Source of the DNA: CBDANW01 sp965197825
GTDB lineage: Bacteria > Acidobacteriota > Vicinamibacteria > Marinacidobacterales > DATDRI01
Length of the DNA stretch: 64,000 nt
Reading direction: 5' to 3'
NCBI GenBank assembly: GCA_965197825.1
Contig: CBDANW010000003.1
Span: 1-64,000, forward strand
A program made the translations under genes and the position numbers. Of this stretch, positions 8,560 to 16,996 are shown one piece after another (positions within the stretch are counted from its first letter, which is position 1; every line of letters begins with the position of its first letter). Below the pieces are notes generated by a model. The model was given only the letters and a program-made list of their open reading frames with translations. It ran no database searches and was not told the DNA's origin.

Positions 8560-9670
8560 CCCGTCCTATCCAAAAACACAAACGAACTCAAGACTGGCGC
8601 GCCGGGCCGTTTCGATCGTCATCGACCCGTGGCGAGCCCCAGATCTGGGGCGTGTCGAAGGCGATGTCGGCGATTCGGGTTCCCCGTACGCGCAGGGAAA
8701 CACCGTCCAGCAACGGGATGCCACGCTCCCTGGGCGAAGACCTGGATCCAGGTCCTGGGCAAAGATGGACATAAAGGAGGCCCGGGCCAACTGGACCAGA
8801 ACTTGCTCGGCCAGCTACGCCACGGTCGCCCCGGCCTCGATTCTGGGCCTCTCGGGTGGCTTCTTCTTGGCGGCCGCATGGCCCGGTCAGCGCCCGTTCT
8901 CCTACGTGGGCGCAAACGTGGCACTCGAAAATCGGGATTAGAGACGAAGTCTGAAAATGAAGCCTTCTCAGCCCTTCTAGCGCGTCTCTGGTGCCACCTG
9001 ATCCTGCAAAACCCCGCAAACCGCGCGGAAAATCTCACGCGTCTCTGCAGTGCCACAAACGGCCAGACTGGGTGGCGGATGGTGCAGTTCGGAGCTATCC
9101 GGTCTCGGTAAAAGGTATTTATAGAGTTTATAGAGTGTTACGTCGCGCTTTCGCCGCGCGCGTGGTGGGGCAATGTAGCGAAAACTCAGAGAAGCCCTGG
9201 TGCCTACGTCGTTCTATCCTCTTGTACTACAGTGATTTAAAGCCATCCGTCACGTGCTGGTCCCCGCACGCCTCATCGACGGGGGGGCGTTCGAGTTTAT
9301 TTGCGAATTGACATTAAATCCGATTTTCTAGACGGCAATCTCAACCTCCTTGACGCCTGTAAGAGGGCCGTGTTGTAAACCCTCCGACGGAGGCTCCGCT
9401 CGTAAATCATTGTAGTGAAAAGCTCTTACGCCTCATCGATGGATGCGTCGCCGACGGGAACACCTTTCCGACTATCGCAGTCGTAAGGCTCAAGTGGGGG
9501 CAAGTGGAGCTATTCGGGTCTTGGCAGCAAACAAGCAGTAACGGTGCAAAACAGATCATAAAAATGCAATTTGAGGTCATTTCGGGGCCGAATCGAGCGC
9601 TAATCGCTCAGCTAATGGGAAGACGCCGTCGTGTCCAAAAACACAAACGAACTCAAGACCCGCACGCCGC
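8560..9670 (+). repeat. R-long repeat, most complete copy
   Basis: About 1.1 kb bounded at both ends, in the same orientation, by the MITE-B terminal sequence (TCCAAAAACACAAACGAACT). Large parts recur at 27150-28004, 30870-31229 and 53420-54180, and a short piece at 60710-60790. Long frames are open on both strands in several copies, but amino acids vary freely and start sites are not conserved, so it is treated as non-coding or as a dead element. The origin is not recognised. Confidence 0.7.
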
Positions 9671-9774
9671 CGATGTCATCATTAGTAAGGGGTGATGCCG
9701 TTCGCCGACTGATGGAGACCAAGAGCGAGCGTGGCCGCGGCCGCAGGTTGGCTTACAACGTGACCTGCCCGTGA

Positions 9775-9874
9775 GGTCAAAATACTCATGCGGCTTCCCG
9801 ATGGTAGAAACTTAGCAACCCGCCAAGCCGTAAGGTGCAAACTGCTGATCCATTGAGCGTTCGAGTATTTTGAC
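9775..9874 (+). repeat. 100-bp MITE derived from ISu1
   Basis: It begins with GGTCAAAATACTCATGCGGC and finishes with GTTCGAGTATTTTGACC, the two ends of ISu1 at 14437-15638. About 60 bases of the 3' end are joined to about 45 bases of the 5' end, and the whole transposase interior is deleted. Confidence 0.85.
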
Positions 9875-9879
9875 CAGAC

Positions 9880-10130
9880 GCGGTAATCAGCTGCTGACCT
9901 TCTACGAATTCCCTCGTGCCATGTGGAAATCGATTCGAACGACCAATGCTCTGGAGAATCTCAACCGCGAGTTTCGACGCCGGACGAAAACCCAAGCGTC
10001 GTTCTCCAGCGAGGAGTCTGCGGTCGCTTTGCTGTTTGGGCTTATCGCCTCTGGCCAGATTCAACTACGACGCATCGACGGCTACCAACGTCTGAGCGAG
10101 GTTCTCGAACACGCGGAGGTTGCCGCCTGA
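9880..10130 (+). pseudogene. C-terminal fragment of a second IS256-type transposase
   Basis: Encodes about 80 residues with FPRAMWKSIRTTNALENLN and REFRRRTKTQASF, the conserved C-terminal Glu region of mutator-family transposases. It is truncated at the 5' side directly after the ISu1-derived MITE. It differs from the IS256 copies at 0.5 and 46 kb. The last 30 codons plus the same downstream flank recur at 51740-51863. Confidence 0.8.
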
Positions 10131-10192
10131 CATGATACTCTGATGACGGAGTGGAGGGCGCCGTTCTTTTTCCACGGACCTCGGGACACATC

Positions 10193-10268
10193 CGCGCTAT
10201 TTTGGCTGTAATTTAATGCACCGTAAAGCCTTAGCGTCATCTCACCAACACTTAATGGCGGAAGCACC
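10193..10268 (+). repeat. Half of MITE-A
   Basis: Matches the right half of MITE-A, from CGCTATTTTGGCTGTAATTT to the terminal GGAAGCACC. The left half is absent. Confidence 0.75.
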
Positions 10269-10564
10269 CAATCTTTGAGCAATGAAGCGCATGGCCGAAT
10301 TATAATCTTAGTGTGCTGTCGGGAAGGGGACTGTAGCATCAATCCGCGTGTCAGATGAGCCGGTCACCACGGTGGCCTAGGCTGGGGCATGACCGTGCTC
10401 CAACTCGCTGGCGGAGCCGAGTGGACACGGGAGCGCCCGGGTCATCACGACCGTTAGTCCGTAATCGCTTCTATGCAAGACTGGAAAAACATTATAAAGC
10501 TCACGCCCATAGCTTCACGTGTGGGCAGCTTGTTGCCTCGGTAGCAGGCTATTGCACTGGAGAT
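10269..10564. other. Gene-free stretch between MITE-A copies
   Basis: About 300 bases without a recognisable gene or repeat. A short + frame from 10355 is Arg-rich and shows no family features. Confidence 0.4.
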
Positions 10565-10732
10565 GGTGCTTGCGCTGTTTGCTGTTGGTGATATGTACGT
10601 ATCCCTCTGCAAGAAAAGCGCTTACGTTCCATTTAGCGCGCGGCGAAGGTCGTGAGCGCTATTTTGGCTGTAATTTTAATGCCGCGTAAAGATCTTAGCG
10701 TCATCTCACCAACACTTAATGGCGGAAGCACC
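10565..10732 (+). repeat. MITE-A copy (168 bp)
   Basis: Full element with GGTGCTT ends in inverted orientation; layout as at 3719-3884. It abuts the C-terminal codons of a lost gene at 10737, so it marks a rearrangement or insertion point just upstream of the AAA/DUF4276 pair. Confidence 0.8.
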
Positions 10733-10736
10733 GCGC

Positions 10737-10823
10737 CTTGCCAACGCGCTTTCTGCCCTGTATCCGCGTGGCAGCGAGGAAAAGCGGCTCCTCGACGCGA
10801 TGCTGCTGGAGGTCCCGAGGTGA
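10737..10823 (+). pseudogene. C-terminal remnant of an unidentified gene upstream of the AAA/DUF4276 pair
   Basis: Twenty-nine codons (including LYPRGSEEKRLLDAMLLEVPR in part) read to a TGA three bases before the ATG of the ATPase gene, as expected for the last part of an operon partner. Its 5' part has been replaced by MITE-A. The family could not be recognised from this remnant. Confidence 0.45.
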
Positions 10824-10826
10824 CTT

Positions 10827-12044
10827 ATGGCTGACCCCATTTTACGCCAGCTGGTATTGCAGCGTTTCCGCAGCCTTCCGTCGGAGCGGGTGATATTCGA
10901 CAACCCGACTTTTCTTGTCGGTCAGAACGGCTCCGGCAAGAGCAACTTCGTTGATGCCTTCGCGTTCCTCGCGGAGGCGATGGCCTCCCCGCTGAAAGCG
11001 GTTCTTGAGCATCGCGGAGGATTTCCCATAGTTGGCCATCGAAGTTCCGCGAGGGGCCGCCCGTCGAACCTGGGCCTGGCAGTGGCGCTGGAGAATCCGG
11101 ACGGCGATACAACCCATGCTCGATACGCCTTCCAACTGCGTGCTCTGAAGCGTTATGGCTTCGAGATCCTGCGTGAGCAATGCGTCGTGCAGAAGTCTGA
11201 TGGCTCGCGTGAATGGTTTGATCGCAGGTCCCTCAAGGGCCTTTCCGTTGACTGGGAAAGCAGCGTGAAGTCCCTGGAGCCAGTCATGGAACCGAATGCC
11301 CTAGCTCTTCCCCTGGTTGGTGGCGATACCCGCTTTCAGACAGTTCTCCGCTTCTTGTCGGGCATGCGGATATGCCGGATCGAACCGGCGGCCCTGCGAG
11401 CAATGCAAGATCCGGACGGGGGTGCCCTCTTGCGTTCCAATGGCAGTAACGCGGCCAGCGTGCTGCGCGAGATCCAACGCGAATCAAGGAAAGATTGGGA
11501 TCAAATCCTTAAGCTTCTCAAGAGCATTGTCCCCGGGACCATTGGTGTCCGGCCCAAGAAGCACAGCAACAAGCTGACGCTGGAGTTCACCCAGGACCGG
11601 GGAAAGTCGGAACCGGTGAAGTTCGAAGCGTTCAACATGTCCGACGGCACGCTCCGTGTGCTGGGGTTGCTCACGGCGGTCTTCCAATGTCCGGCACCCT
11701 CGCTCCTCGTAATTGAAGAACCGGAAGCCACAATCCACCCTGGAGCACTGGGCTCGATTCTCGACGTGCTGCGGCATGCCGGCCGCTTTATGCAGATCGT
11801 GGTGACGACGCATAGTCCCGATGTTCTCGACGCCGAATGGATCAAAGATCGACACCTCCGAATCGCGAGCTGGGAGGCTGGCGCGACGCGGATTAGTCTG
11901 GTCTCGTCAGCAGCACGGGCAGCCCTGGGCGAGCACCTGATGGGCGCGGGTGAGCTACTCCGTTCGAATGCTTTGCCGCCCGTCGAGCTGTTCGACACGG
12001 ACCCGCACCAGAACAAGTTGTTCTCAGAGGACTATCTGGCGTGA
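10827..12044 (+). CDS. AAA-family (AAA_21/OLD-like) ATPase of a two-gene defence-type system
   Basis: The 405-residue ABC-type ATPase has Walker A GQNGSGKSN at residues 31-39, an insert region, a MSDGTLRVLGLLTAVF signature-like helix near residue 268, Walker B LLVIEEPEATIHP near residue 291 and the TTHSPD switch near residue 327. This is the AAA_21 layout of OLD and PARIS AriA proteins. ATG 10827 follows GAGGTG at good spacing. The stop overlaps the GTG of the next gene, so the two are translationally coupled. A role in phage defence with its partner is inferred from the architecture. Confidence 0.85.
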   Translation: MADPILRQLVLQRFRSLPSERVIFDNPTFLVGQNGSGKSNFVDAFAFLAEAMASPLKAVLEHRGGFPIVGHRSSARGRPSNLGLAVALENPDGDTTHARYAFQLRALKRYGFEILREQCVVQKSDGSREWFDRRSLKGLSVDWESSVKSLEPVMEPNALALPLVGGDTRFQTVLRFLSGMRICRIEPAALRAMQDPDGGALLRSNGSNAASVLREIQRESRKDWDQILKLLKSIVPGTIGVRPKKHSNKLTLEFTQDRGKSEPVKFEAFNMSDGTLRVLGLLTAVFQCPAPSLLVIEEPEATIHPGALGSILDVLRHAGRFMQIVVTTHSPDVLDAEWIKDRHLRIASWEAGATRISLVSSAARAALGEHLMGAGELLRSNALPPVELFDTDPHQNKLFSEDYLA

Positions 12045-12661
12045 AGATCCAACCGATCGTGGAAGGCTACGGGGAGGTGGAGGCGTTCCCAGTACTGCTA
12101 CGCCGTCTTGTGAATGAAGCTCAAGCCTGGAGCGTCGGGATCGGGAGACCGATCCGAAGATCACGCGTTCAGCTTGTGCGCGAGGACGAAGTGGTAAAAG
12201 CGGTAAGGCTGGGACTCCTGCAACCGGACTGTCAAGCAGTCCTCATCCTGCTCGATGGAAACTCGGACTGCCCTGCCGAGTTAGGGCCAACCGTGCAAGC
12301 TTGGGCCGCTGCTGCTGCTGGTAACGTGCCGTGTGGGGTCGTCATCGCGCACCGGGAGTACGAAGCATGGTTTCTGGCCGCGATCGAATCGTTGCGAGGG
12401 CATCATGGTATCCGGGACGACGCGGAATCTCTTCCAGACCCGGAAAATCCTCGTGGTGCAAAGGAGCTACTGGAGAAACGAATGGGTGCTCGTACAAGCT
12501 ATATGGAGCGCACGGACCAACCGGCATTCAGCAAGACGTTCTCATTGCCGGATGCGTACCACCGGTCGAGATCGTTCCGAAAGCTCGCTAGTTCATTCGG
12601 GCTCTTGGTACGTTCCATGGGGCAGGACATCGGTGTGTGGCCTCCCGCAGCCTGGGGCTGA
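12041..12661 (+). CDS. DUF4276 protein, TOPRIM-like partner of the AAA ATPase
   Basis: This 206-residue protein has the DUF4276 pattern: VEGYGEVEAFPVLLRRL at residues 7-23 (an EGxxE motif like the first TOPRIM acid), AVLILLDGNSDCP near residue 70, and IAHREYEAWFLAAIESL near residue 106. Relatives are encoded next to AAA_21 ATPases, where they may act as the nuclease or effector released by the ATPase. The GTG start overlaps the ATPase stop (GTGA). The C terminus looks complete. Confidence 0.8.
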   Translation: MKIQPIVEGYGEVEAFPVLLRRLVNEAQAWSVGIGRPIRRSRVQLVREDEVVKAVRLGLLQPDCQAVLILLDGNSDCPAELGPTVQAWAAAAAGNVPCGVVIAHREYEAWFLAAIESLRGHHGIRDDAESLPDPENPRGAKELLEKRMGARTSYMERTDQPAFSKTFSLPDAYHRSRSFRKLASSFGLLVRSMGQDIGVWPPAAWG

Positions 12662-12753
12662 GGGCTGTGCATCGTCAAAACTGCTCCGCCCACGAAATTA
12701 AGGACTTACGCTCCGCTTGAATTCCGGGCCGAAGACGGCGAAACTCCGCCGCT

Positions 12754-13021
12754 ATGCTCGACGTTGTTGTCTTCCTCGTCTCACTTGGCGTCCGTGTCAT
12801 TCGGGCGATGTGTCGGCGCCGCGCCGACCTGGTGTTGGAGAACGTCGCTTTGCGGCAGCAAGTGACGGCGCTGAAGAAAGAGCACCCACGCCCACCGCTC
12901 GACGACACGGAACGGGCCTTCTGGGTTGCTCTTCGAGGTTCGTGGCCCGTGTGGGCGAGCCGCCTGCTCATCGTCCACGCGGACACCGTGGCCCGTTGGC
13001 ATCGCGACCGATTCCGACGGT
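12754..13021 (+). pseudogene. Integrase-core transposase, N-terminal fragment
   Basis: About 89 codons with LVLENVALRQQVTALKKEHP and the DTVARWHRDRFRR segment, the helix-turn-helix start of rve-type transposases of about 340 residues. The frame passes into a repeat at 13022, so the DDE domain is missing. A C-terminal fragment of the same type lies at 32440-32618. Confidence 0.75.
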
Positions 13022-13200
13022 TGTGCTTTCTATTTATTCATCCGCGCGCCCCGAACCTGATCGGTCTCCGATCTGCCGGGACTATGCCTGCACGATTTCG
13101 TCGTTTGTTCGTGCTCGGCCCTGGGCACGGCCGCAAACCAGACTCTAAGTTGCTGATTTATGGGCTATTTCAAAAGGGCTGAGTTTTGGCACAGGACGCG
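13022..13200 (-). repeat. Chimeric small element: IS1-like 5' end fused to ISu2 end
   Basis: One side is the reversed IS1-like segment (TGTGCTTTCTATTTATTCAT), the other is the ISu2 terminal sequence ending in GGCACAGGACG. The same fusion recurs at 20978-21157, 39932-40112 and 44839-44995, which shows that it spread as a unit. Confidence 0.75.
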
Positions 13201-13362
13201 GAGCCCCAATGCGTCGAGGCTTCGCTCACCGCCAGACGCAATGACAACAGACGTTTCTGCCCGTCTGGCGCGACCCCGAGCGCGGCCAGTACGGGTACGT
13301 TGATCACACGTTTCGCCATCCGCACTTTCAGTCGGACACAACGCCCTAGTCGGGAAAGCTGC

Positions 13363-13716
13363 CTAGAGTTTAGTGCGGCCTTTAAGCCTATTTATGATAA
13401 AGAGCATTTCACGCAGCTGAACTGCGAGCACGCACCGGACGTCTTCTACGGTGATTCCCTTCACGCTGGCACATTTCTTAATCTTCCCTTTCAGCGTTGG
13501 TGACAACCTAGAATAAATGTACCTCCTAGAAAGTTTGTGAACCTCTCGCCGCGAAGCTTCACTGGAGACGCGCCTATGTCTGACTTTGGGTTCAACTACC
13601 TTAAGAGCCTGACCACACCACTCACAGGAGTTCATGAAAGAAGCGATCTCCTTTCCCCAATTGGTTAGGCTGGGCGGACGGCCTTCGACTACAGCTCTAG
13701 ATCTACTCTTCATCAT
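13363..13716 (-). CDS. Hypothetical basic protein
   Basis: 117 codons starting with MMKSRSRAVVEG, strongly basic, with CEWCGQALKVVEP near residue 33 and a helical C terminus. GGCAGGCAAGC upstream of the ATG is a weak ribosome binding site. The sequence is AT-richer than its surroundings. No family was recognised, and a chance frame among repeats cannot be excluded. Confidence 0.35.
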   Translation of the reverse strand: MMKSRSRAVVEGRPPSLTNWGKEIASFMNSCEWCGQALKVVEPKVRHRRVSSEASRREVHKLSRRYIYSRLSPTLKGKIKKCASVKGITVEDVRCVLAVQLREMLFIINRLKGRTKL

Positions 13717-13782
13717 GCTTGCCTGCCCACTTCCAGCCCTCTGAGTATTCTTCCTCTGCTATTCTCTCTGCGTTAAATGGGT

Positions 13783-13885
13783 GCCGTCGTGTCCAAAAAT
13801 GCAAACGGACTCAAGACCGGCACGCCGGGAGGTTTCGCATCGGTCAGGCGCAAGCGACCCTGGACCTGATTTCGAGGAACGGAAC
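13783..13885 (+). repeat. Chimeric fragment: MITE-B end joined to ISu1 N-terminal coding piece
   Basis: The MITE-B terminal sequence runs directly into the reverse complement of ISu1 codons around LQGRLRLTD. The inverse-orientation twin at 29279-29435 has the same junction. Confidence 0.65.
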
Positions 13886-14023
13886 GTGTCAACGACATTG
13901 AGACACCCGCGTGTTGCATTTAGTGAGCCTCGATTGGTGTTGCCGGGCTCATGACGACGTCGCGGTCCACGTCCGCTTCGAGCCTGTCGTGCGCCACCCG
14001 CAGCCCAGGGATCGGAAGCCAGC

Positions 14024-14100
14024 CTCGGCCCTTTTGAAATAGACCATAAATCAGCAGCTTAGCGACTGGGCCAAGGGCCCCCTAGGCTTTACAGTTACCC
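14024..14100 (+). repeat. ISu2 left-end fragment lacking its outer 15 bases
   Basis: Begins at CTCGGCCCTTTTGAAATAGA and continues with the left-end sequence seen at 62838 onward. The preceding 45 bases match the leader region of the DUF2924 elements. Confidence 0.7.
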
Positions 14101-14212
14101 AACCCGCGGTTGACCTTCGAGAGCCGCGGCCGTTTCACCGGACGGCAGAGGACGGCGAACTGCTGCCGAAGAGCGACATTGTCGAGAGCCAGCTCGCGAT
14201 GAGCCTTGAAGG

Positions 14213-14442
14213 CGGAGATGAGAGCGCGAACACACGACGAAATCAAGCAGGTATGGTGCCGACAGACCGGAGACTAATCAAGTTCGGGGCGCCCGGATGA
14301 ATAAATTGAAGGCACAGGTCATCGCTCTCAGAGTCGAGGGTGTCAGCATTTTCGCGATTTCCCGGATCAAAGGGATTGCCTGGAACACCGTCGCCCGCTG
14401 GCTTGAGAAGGCAGCCCAAGTGTGTCGTCGATTCAACCCGTG
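14213..14442 (+). pseudogene. IS1-like transposase, 5' end and N-terminal fragment
   Basis: From ATG 14297 about 48 codons are open: MNKLKAQVIALRVEGVSI, then ISRIKGIAWNTVARWLEKAA and VCRRFN, typical of the helix-turn-helix start of IS1-family transposases. The frame is cut by the end of ISu1. This is the only copy of the repeated 5' segment with a sense codon (TTG) at position 4; other copies have TAG or CAG. Confidence 0.7.
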
Positions 14443-15638
14443 AGGTCAAAATACTCATGCGGCTTCCCGATGGTAGAAACGTAGCAACCCGCCAAGCCGT
14501 TCACGGGAGCGTACCTTGCGCTCGGACTGAGGTAACTGGTCGCTGGCTGGGAACAGCAGCAGATTCTCCTTGCCTTGATGATTCCTCTCGTGGTGATAGT
14601 AGACGATGTACTCCCTAAGCGCATGACGGAGCGACTTCTCGCCGAACAGGATGAGCTTCGAGAGACATTCCTCTTTGACTGACTTCACCCAGCGCTCCGC
14701 GAACGAGTTCAAATCCAGGCTCCGTGCGGGCAGCTTGACGGGCGCGACGCCAACCGCCTCGATGGTCCGCTGGAACGACTTGCAGAACTTCGAGTCCCGG
14801 TCGTGAATGAGATATCGGCTCGAGGACACAAAGCCGACATCTGCCATGGTCACGTTGCGAGCCACTTGAGTCATCCACTGTTCGTTCGGATGCGGCGTAA
14901 TGCCGGCGACGTGGACTCGACGAGTAGCCGGGTGTATGAAGAACAGAACGTAGTAGGTCACCAACCCGCCCTGAGTCCACACTTCCGCGGTGAAGAAATC
15001 TGTTGCCGTGAGGACGTCCATGTGCGAGCGGATGAACTCCCTCCACGTCGTGGTCTTCCCACGCTCTGGTGCGAGCGGAATGCCGTGGCGTTTCAGAATG
15101 TTACCGACGGTTTGGTCGGCCACTTCATGCCCGAGGTTGGCTAGTGCCCCCGCAATCCGGTCGTAACCCCAGGACTTGTTCTCCTTGGCGAGACGCACCA
15201 CCAGCTCTTCGATGTCGGCGTCGACCCGCGGTCGCCCTGGATACTGACGGTTCTTGGAGCTATCGAACTTCTTCGCGACAAGCCTCCGGTGCCAACCTAG
15301 GATCGTGTCGGGGTTTACGATACTCGCGATCTCATCAAGGGCTTGCTTACCCAGACGCTTTCCGATCTAGGCCAGAGACTGCCGTTCGCCATCGGTCAGG
15401 TGCAAGCGACCCTGGAGCTGATTTCGAAGAACTCGATTCTCGGCCACAAGATACTCGTTGCGCAGGAGCAACTCCTCATCCACGGATCCTGAGATGTAGC
15501 TCAGCATAGTCTTCCAGTCCATCGCAACTCCTTCCGCTGAACTGGAATACGTATCCGACAGCGATGGAGGATTCAAGCGGCCTTTGCGAAGGTGCAAACT
15601 GCTGACCCGCTGGGCGTTCGAGTATTTTGACCAGACGC
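14437..15638 (-). mobile_element. ISu1 copy 1 (unclassified integrase-core IS)
   Basis: An element of about 1.2 kb with inverted ends GGTCAAAATACTC at 14444-14456 and 15620-15632. Both ends appear to start CCCGT/CGCGT further out. It encodes a single transposase of about 355 codons. It interrupts an IS1-like gene on one side and abuts an IS91-like fragment on the other. No target duplication was found, so one end may be a recombination joint. Confidence 0.85.
14455..15522 (-). pseudogene. ISu1 transposase with a nonsense codon
   Basis: Reads MDWKTMLSYISGSVDEELLL to a TAG at 15367-15369 (codon 52), where the sister copy has GAG. It then continues in the same frame with HTH, RSHMDVLTATDFFTAEVW, the DRDSKFCKSFQRT segment and HHERNHQGKENLLL to the normal end. 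DDE residues are present. Total length is 355 codons, equal to the intact relative at 38194. Without read-through it is dead; internal initiation at MVRLAKENKSW would still lack the HTH. Confidence 0.88.
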
Positions 15639-15642
15639 GTTC

Positions 15643-15890
15643 TTGGCCACCCTAGCCGATCACATCCCCGACCGCTACCGGCACAACATCCGGTACTTCG
15701 GTCTGCTCGCGCCTCGCGTGAAGAGCGACACCCACGACGCGGTCTTCGCGCTGGTGGGCCAGGAACGGCTAGGGAAGCCTCCGCGACTACGTTGGGCCGC
15801 ATCCCTGCAGAAGAGCTTCGGGATTGACCCGCTCCTGGATCGCGATGGACAGCGGATGCGTTGGGATCGGCGAATACCGCCGGCACCAGC
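15643..15890 (+). pseudogene. IS91-family transposase, C-terminal fragment
   Basis: About 80 codons reading LADHIPDRYRHNIRYFGLLA, then FALVGQERLGKPPRLRW and FGIDPLLDRDGQRMRW. This is the conserved C-terminal part of IS91/ISCR rolling-circle transposases. The Y2 catalytic region is absent, and the fragment starts at the ISu1 end. Confidence 0.8.
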
Positions 15891-16167
15891 CCAAGGCCAT
15901 GGACTCGCGAAGCTGGCCTTGGCGTTGCGGTAGCGCCCTCTGTCTCGCTGATATCGACTGATTCGCTGCGCGCACCAACCTGCCCAGTAGTCTCCGACCA
16001 CTCATCGCCCAGAGATTTGACCCATCCCCCCTTGCCACGAGGCTCTCCCGCACCACTGTCGAGGAGTCGCCCTTCCCTCGATACGAATGAGAAACGCGGG
16101 TGACCGAAGCCCCTCGGCTTATCGCATGTAGGGCTGACCGCGGCTGATTCGTTCCCGAAGTCCCTCA
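15891..16167. other. Gene-free stretch
   Basis: About 280 bases after the IS91 fragment with no supportable gene; open frames here are shadows without motifs. Confidence 0.4.
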
Positions 16168-16361
16168 GAAATGAGATATTGAATTTCCTATAGATCAAGA
16201 AACTTGACGGCCCTGAGGTTGTGACGGTCGTCCGCCAGGCACCGTTGCCTGGCAACATCACAGCACGGAGACGCCGGCGCGTCCTTGCCCTGTCCTACAG
16301 ACGCGCCTACCCTCGGCCTGAGCGCACTAGAAAATGAGTATTGAAATTCCTATAGATTAAA
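16168..16361. repeat. Imperfect direct repeats flanking a perfect hairpin
   Basis: ATATTGAATTTCCTATAGAT at 16176-16195 and TATTGAAATTCCTATAGAT at 16339-16357 are near-copies about 160 bases apart. Between them GCCAGGCA (16234-16241) and TGCCTGGC (16246-16253) form a perfect 8-bp stem with a 4-base loop. The second repeat coincides with the truncation point of the dehydrogenase fragment, so this is probably the residue of another mobile element. Confidence 0.5.
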
Positions 16362-16551
16362 GGCCCTGCGCCTGCAGGGCATCCGGATACTGCACACCGG
16401 CATACCGAGTTTGAACCAACACCTGCCCCGGTTCGCAGGCCGGTGGCGGAATCTCGTCCAACGAGAGGGCCTCTCGGAGCGAAGCCGGAGTCGCCAGGGG
16501 TCGCCCCTGCTCGTCGAGGCCGACATAGCGGTGACAGCGGACGGCTTTCAT
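16357..16551 (-). pseudogene. Quinone oxidoreductase-type (MDR) dehydrogenase, N-terminal fragment
   Basis: About 64 codons starting MKAVRCHRYVGLDEQG, followed by LSLDEIPPPACEPGQVLVQ and AGVQYPDALQAQG. This is the N-terminal part of zinc-independent NADPH:quinone reductases. The cofactor-binding domain is missing. The first codons plus upstream flank are duplicated at 33890-33925 next to the same ISu2 end. Confidence 0.8.
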
Positions 16552-16564
16552 CAAGCTACTCATG

Positions 16565-16760
16565 GCGGTGTGCGAACCAGTACCCGGGCCTAGAAGTTTC
16601 CCGAGGAGACTTCACGTGGTACGTCATCATAGATCTGAAGATAACACCCTCGGGCCAGACGATTGTAAAGCCTACGGCCTTGGCCCAGTCGCAAACACAG
16701 ACACTAAGCTGCTGATTTATGGCCTATTTCAAAAGGGCCGAATTTTGGCACAGGACGGGG
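16565..16760 (-). repeat. ISu2 left-end fragment including the transposase start codon
   Basis: In reverse orientation it matches the first 150 bases of ISu2, from CCCGTCCTGTGCC through the ATGATGACGTACCACGTG that starts the transposase, then about 50 bases of other sequence also found at 33925-33975. It is an end without a gene body. Confidence 0.8.
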
Positions 16761-16996
16761 TAGTCGCTTCCCCAGCGGCTCCGCTTCCCACTGGGCCTTT
16801 ATCCTATAATTACGACTATCATGATTGACACGCTCATGCTCGCCCGCGAGCTGACCAAGGCGGTCGCCACCGGCATCACTGGCTTGACCGTGACCATCCT
16901 TTTGTTCCTCGGGTGAGCGAATCCCGGCGTTTCTCCAATGAACCACGCTGACGACGCACGCGAAACCCGCCGAGATCGGACCGCCTTCGTTGTCGC
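16761..16996. other. Upstream region of the STAND gene
   Basis: No gene is recognised. A TATAATTACGACTATCATG stretch at 16804-16822 is AT-rich and could contain the promoter, but no -35 box was assigned. Confidence 0.35.

Noticed and set aside
8619..9111. Protein-coding interpretation of R-long
   Set aside because: Frames are open on both strands, start codons are not shared, and differences between copies change amino acids freely. Kept as a non-coding repeat pending an alignment.
12675..12986. Minus-strand frames over the integrase N-terminal fragment
   Set aside because: Antisense of a recognisable transposase start; no independent support.
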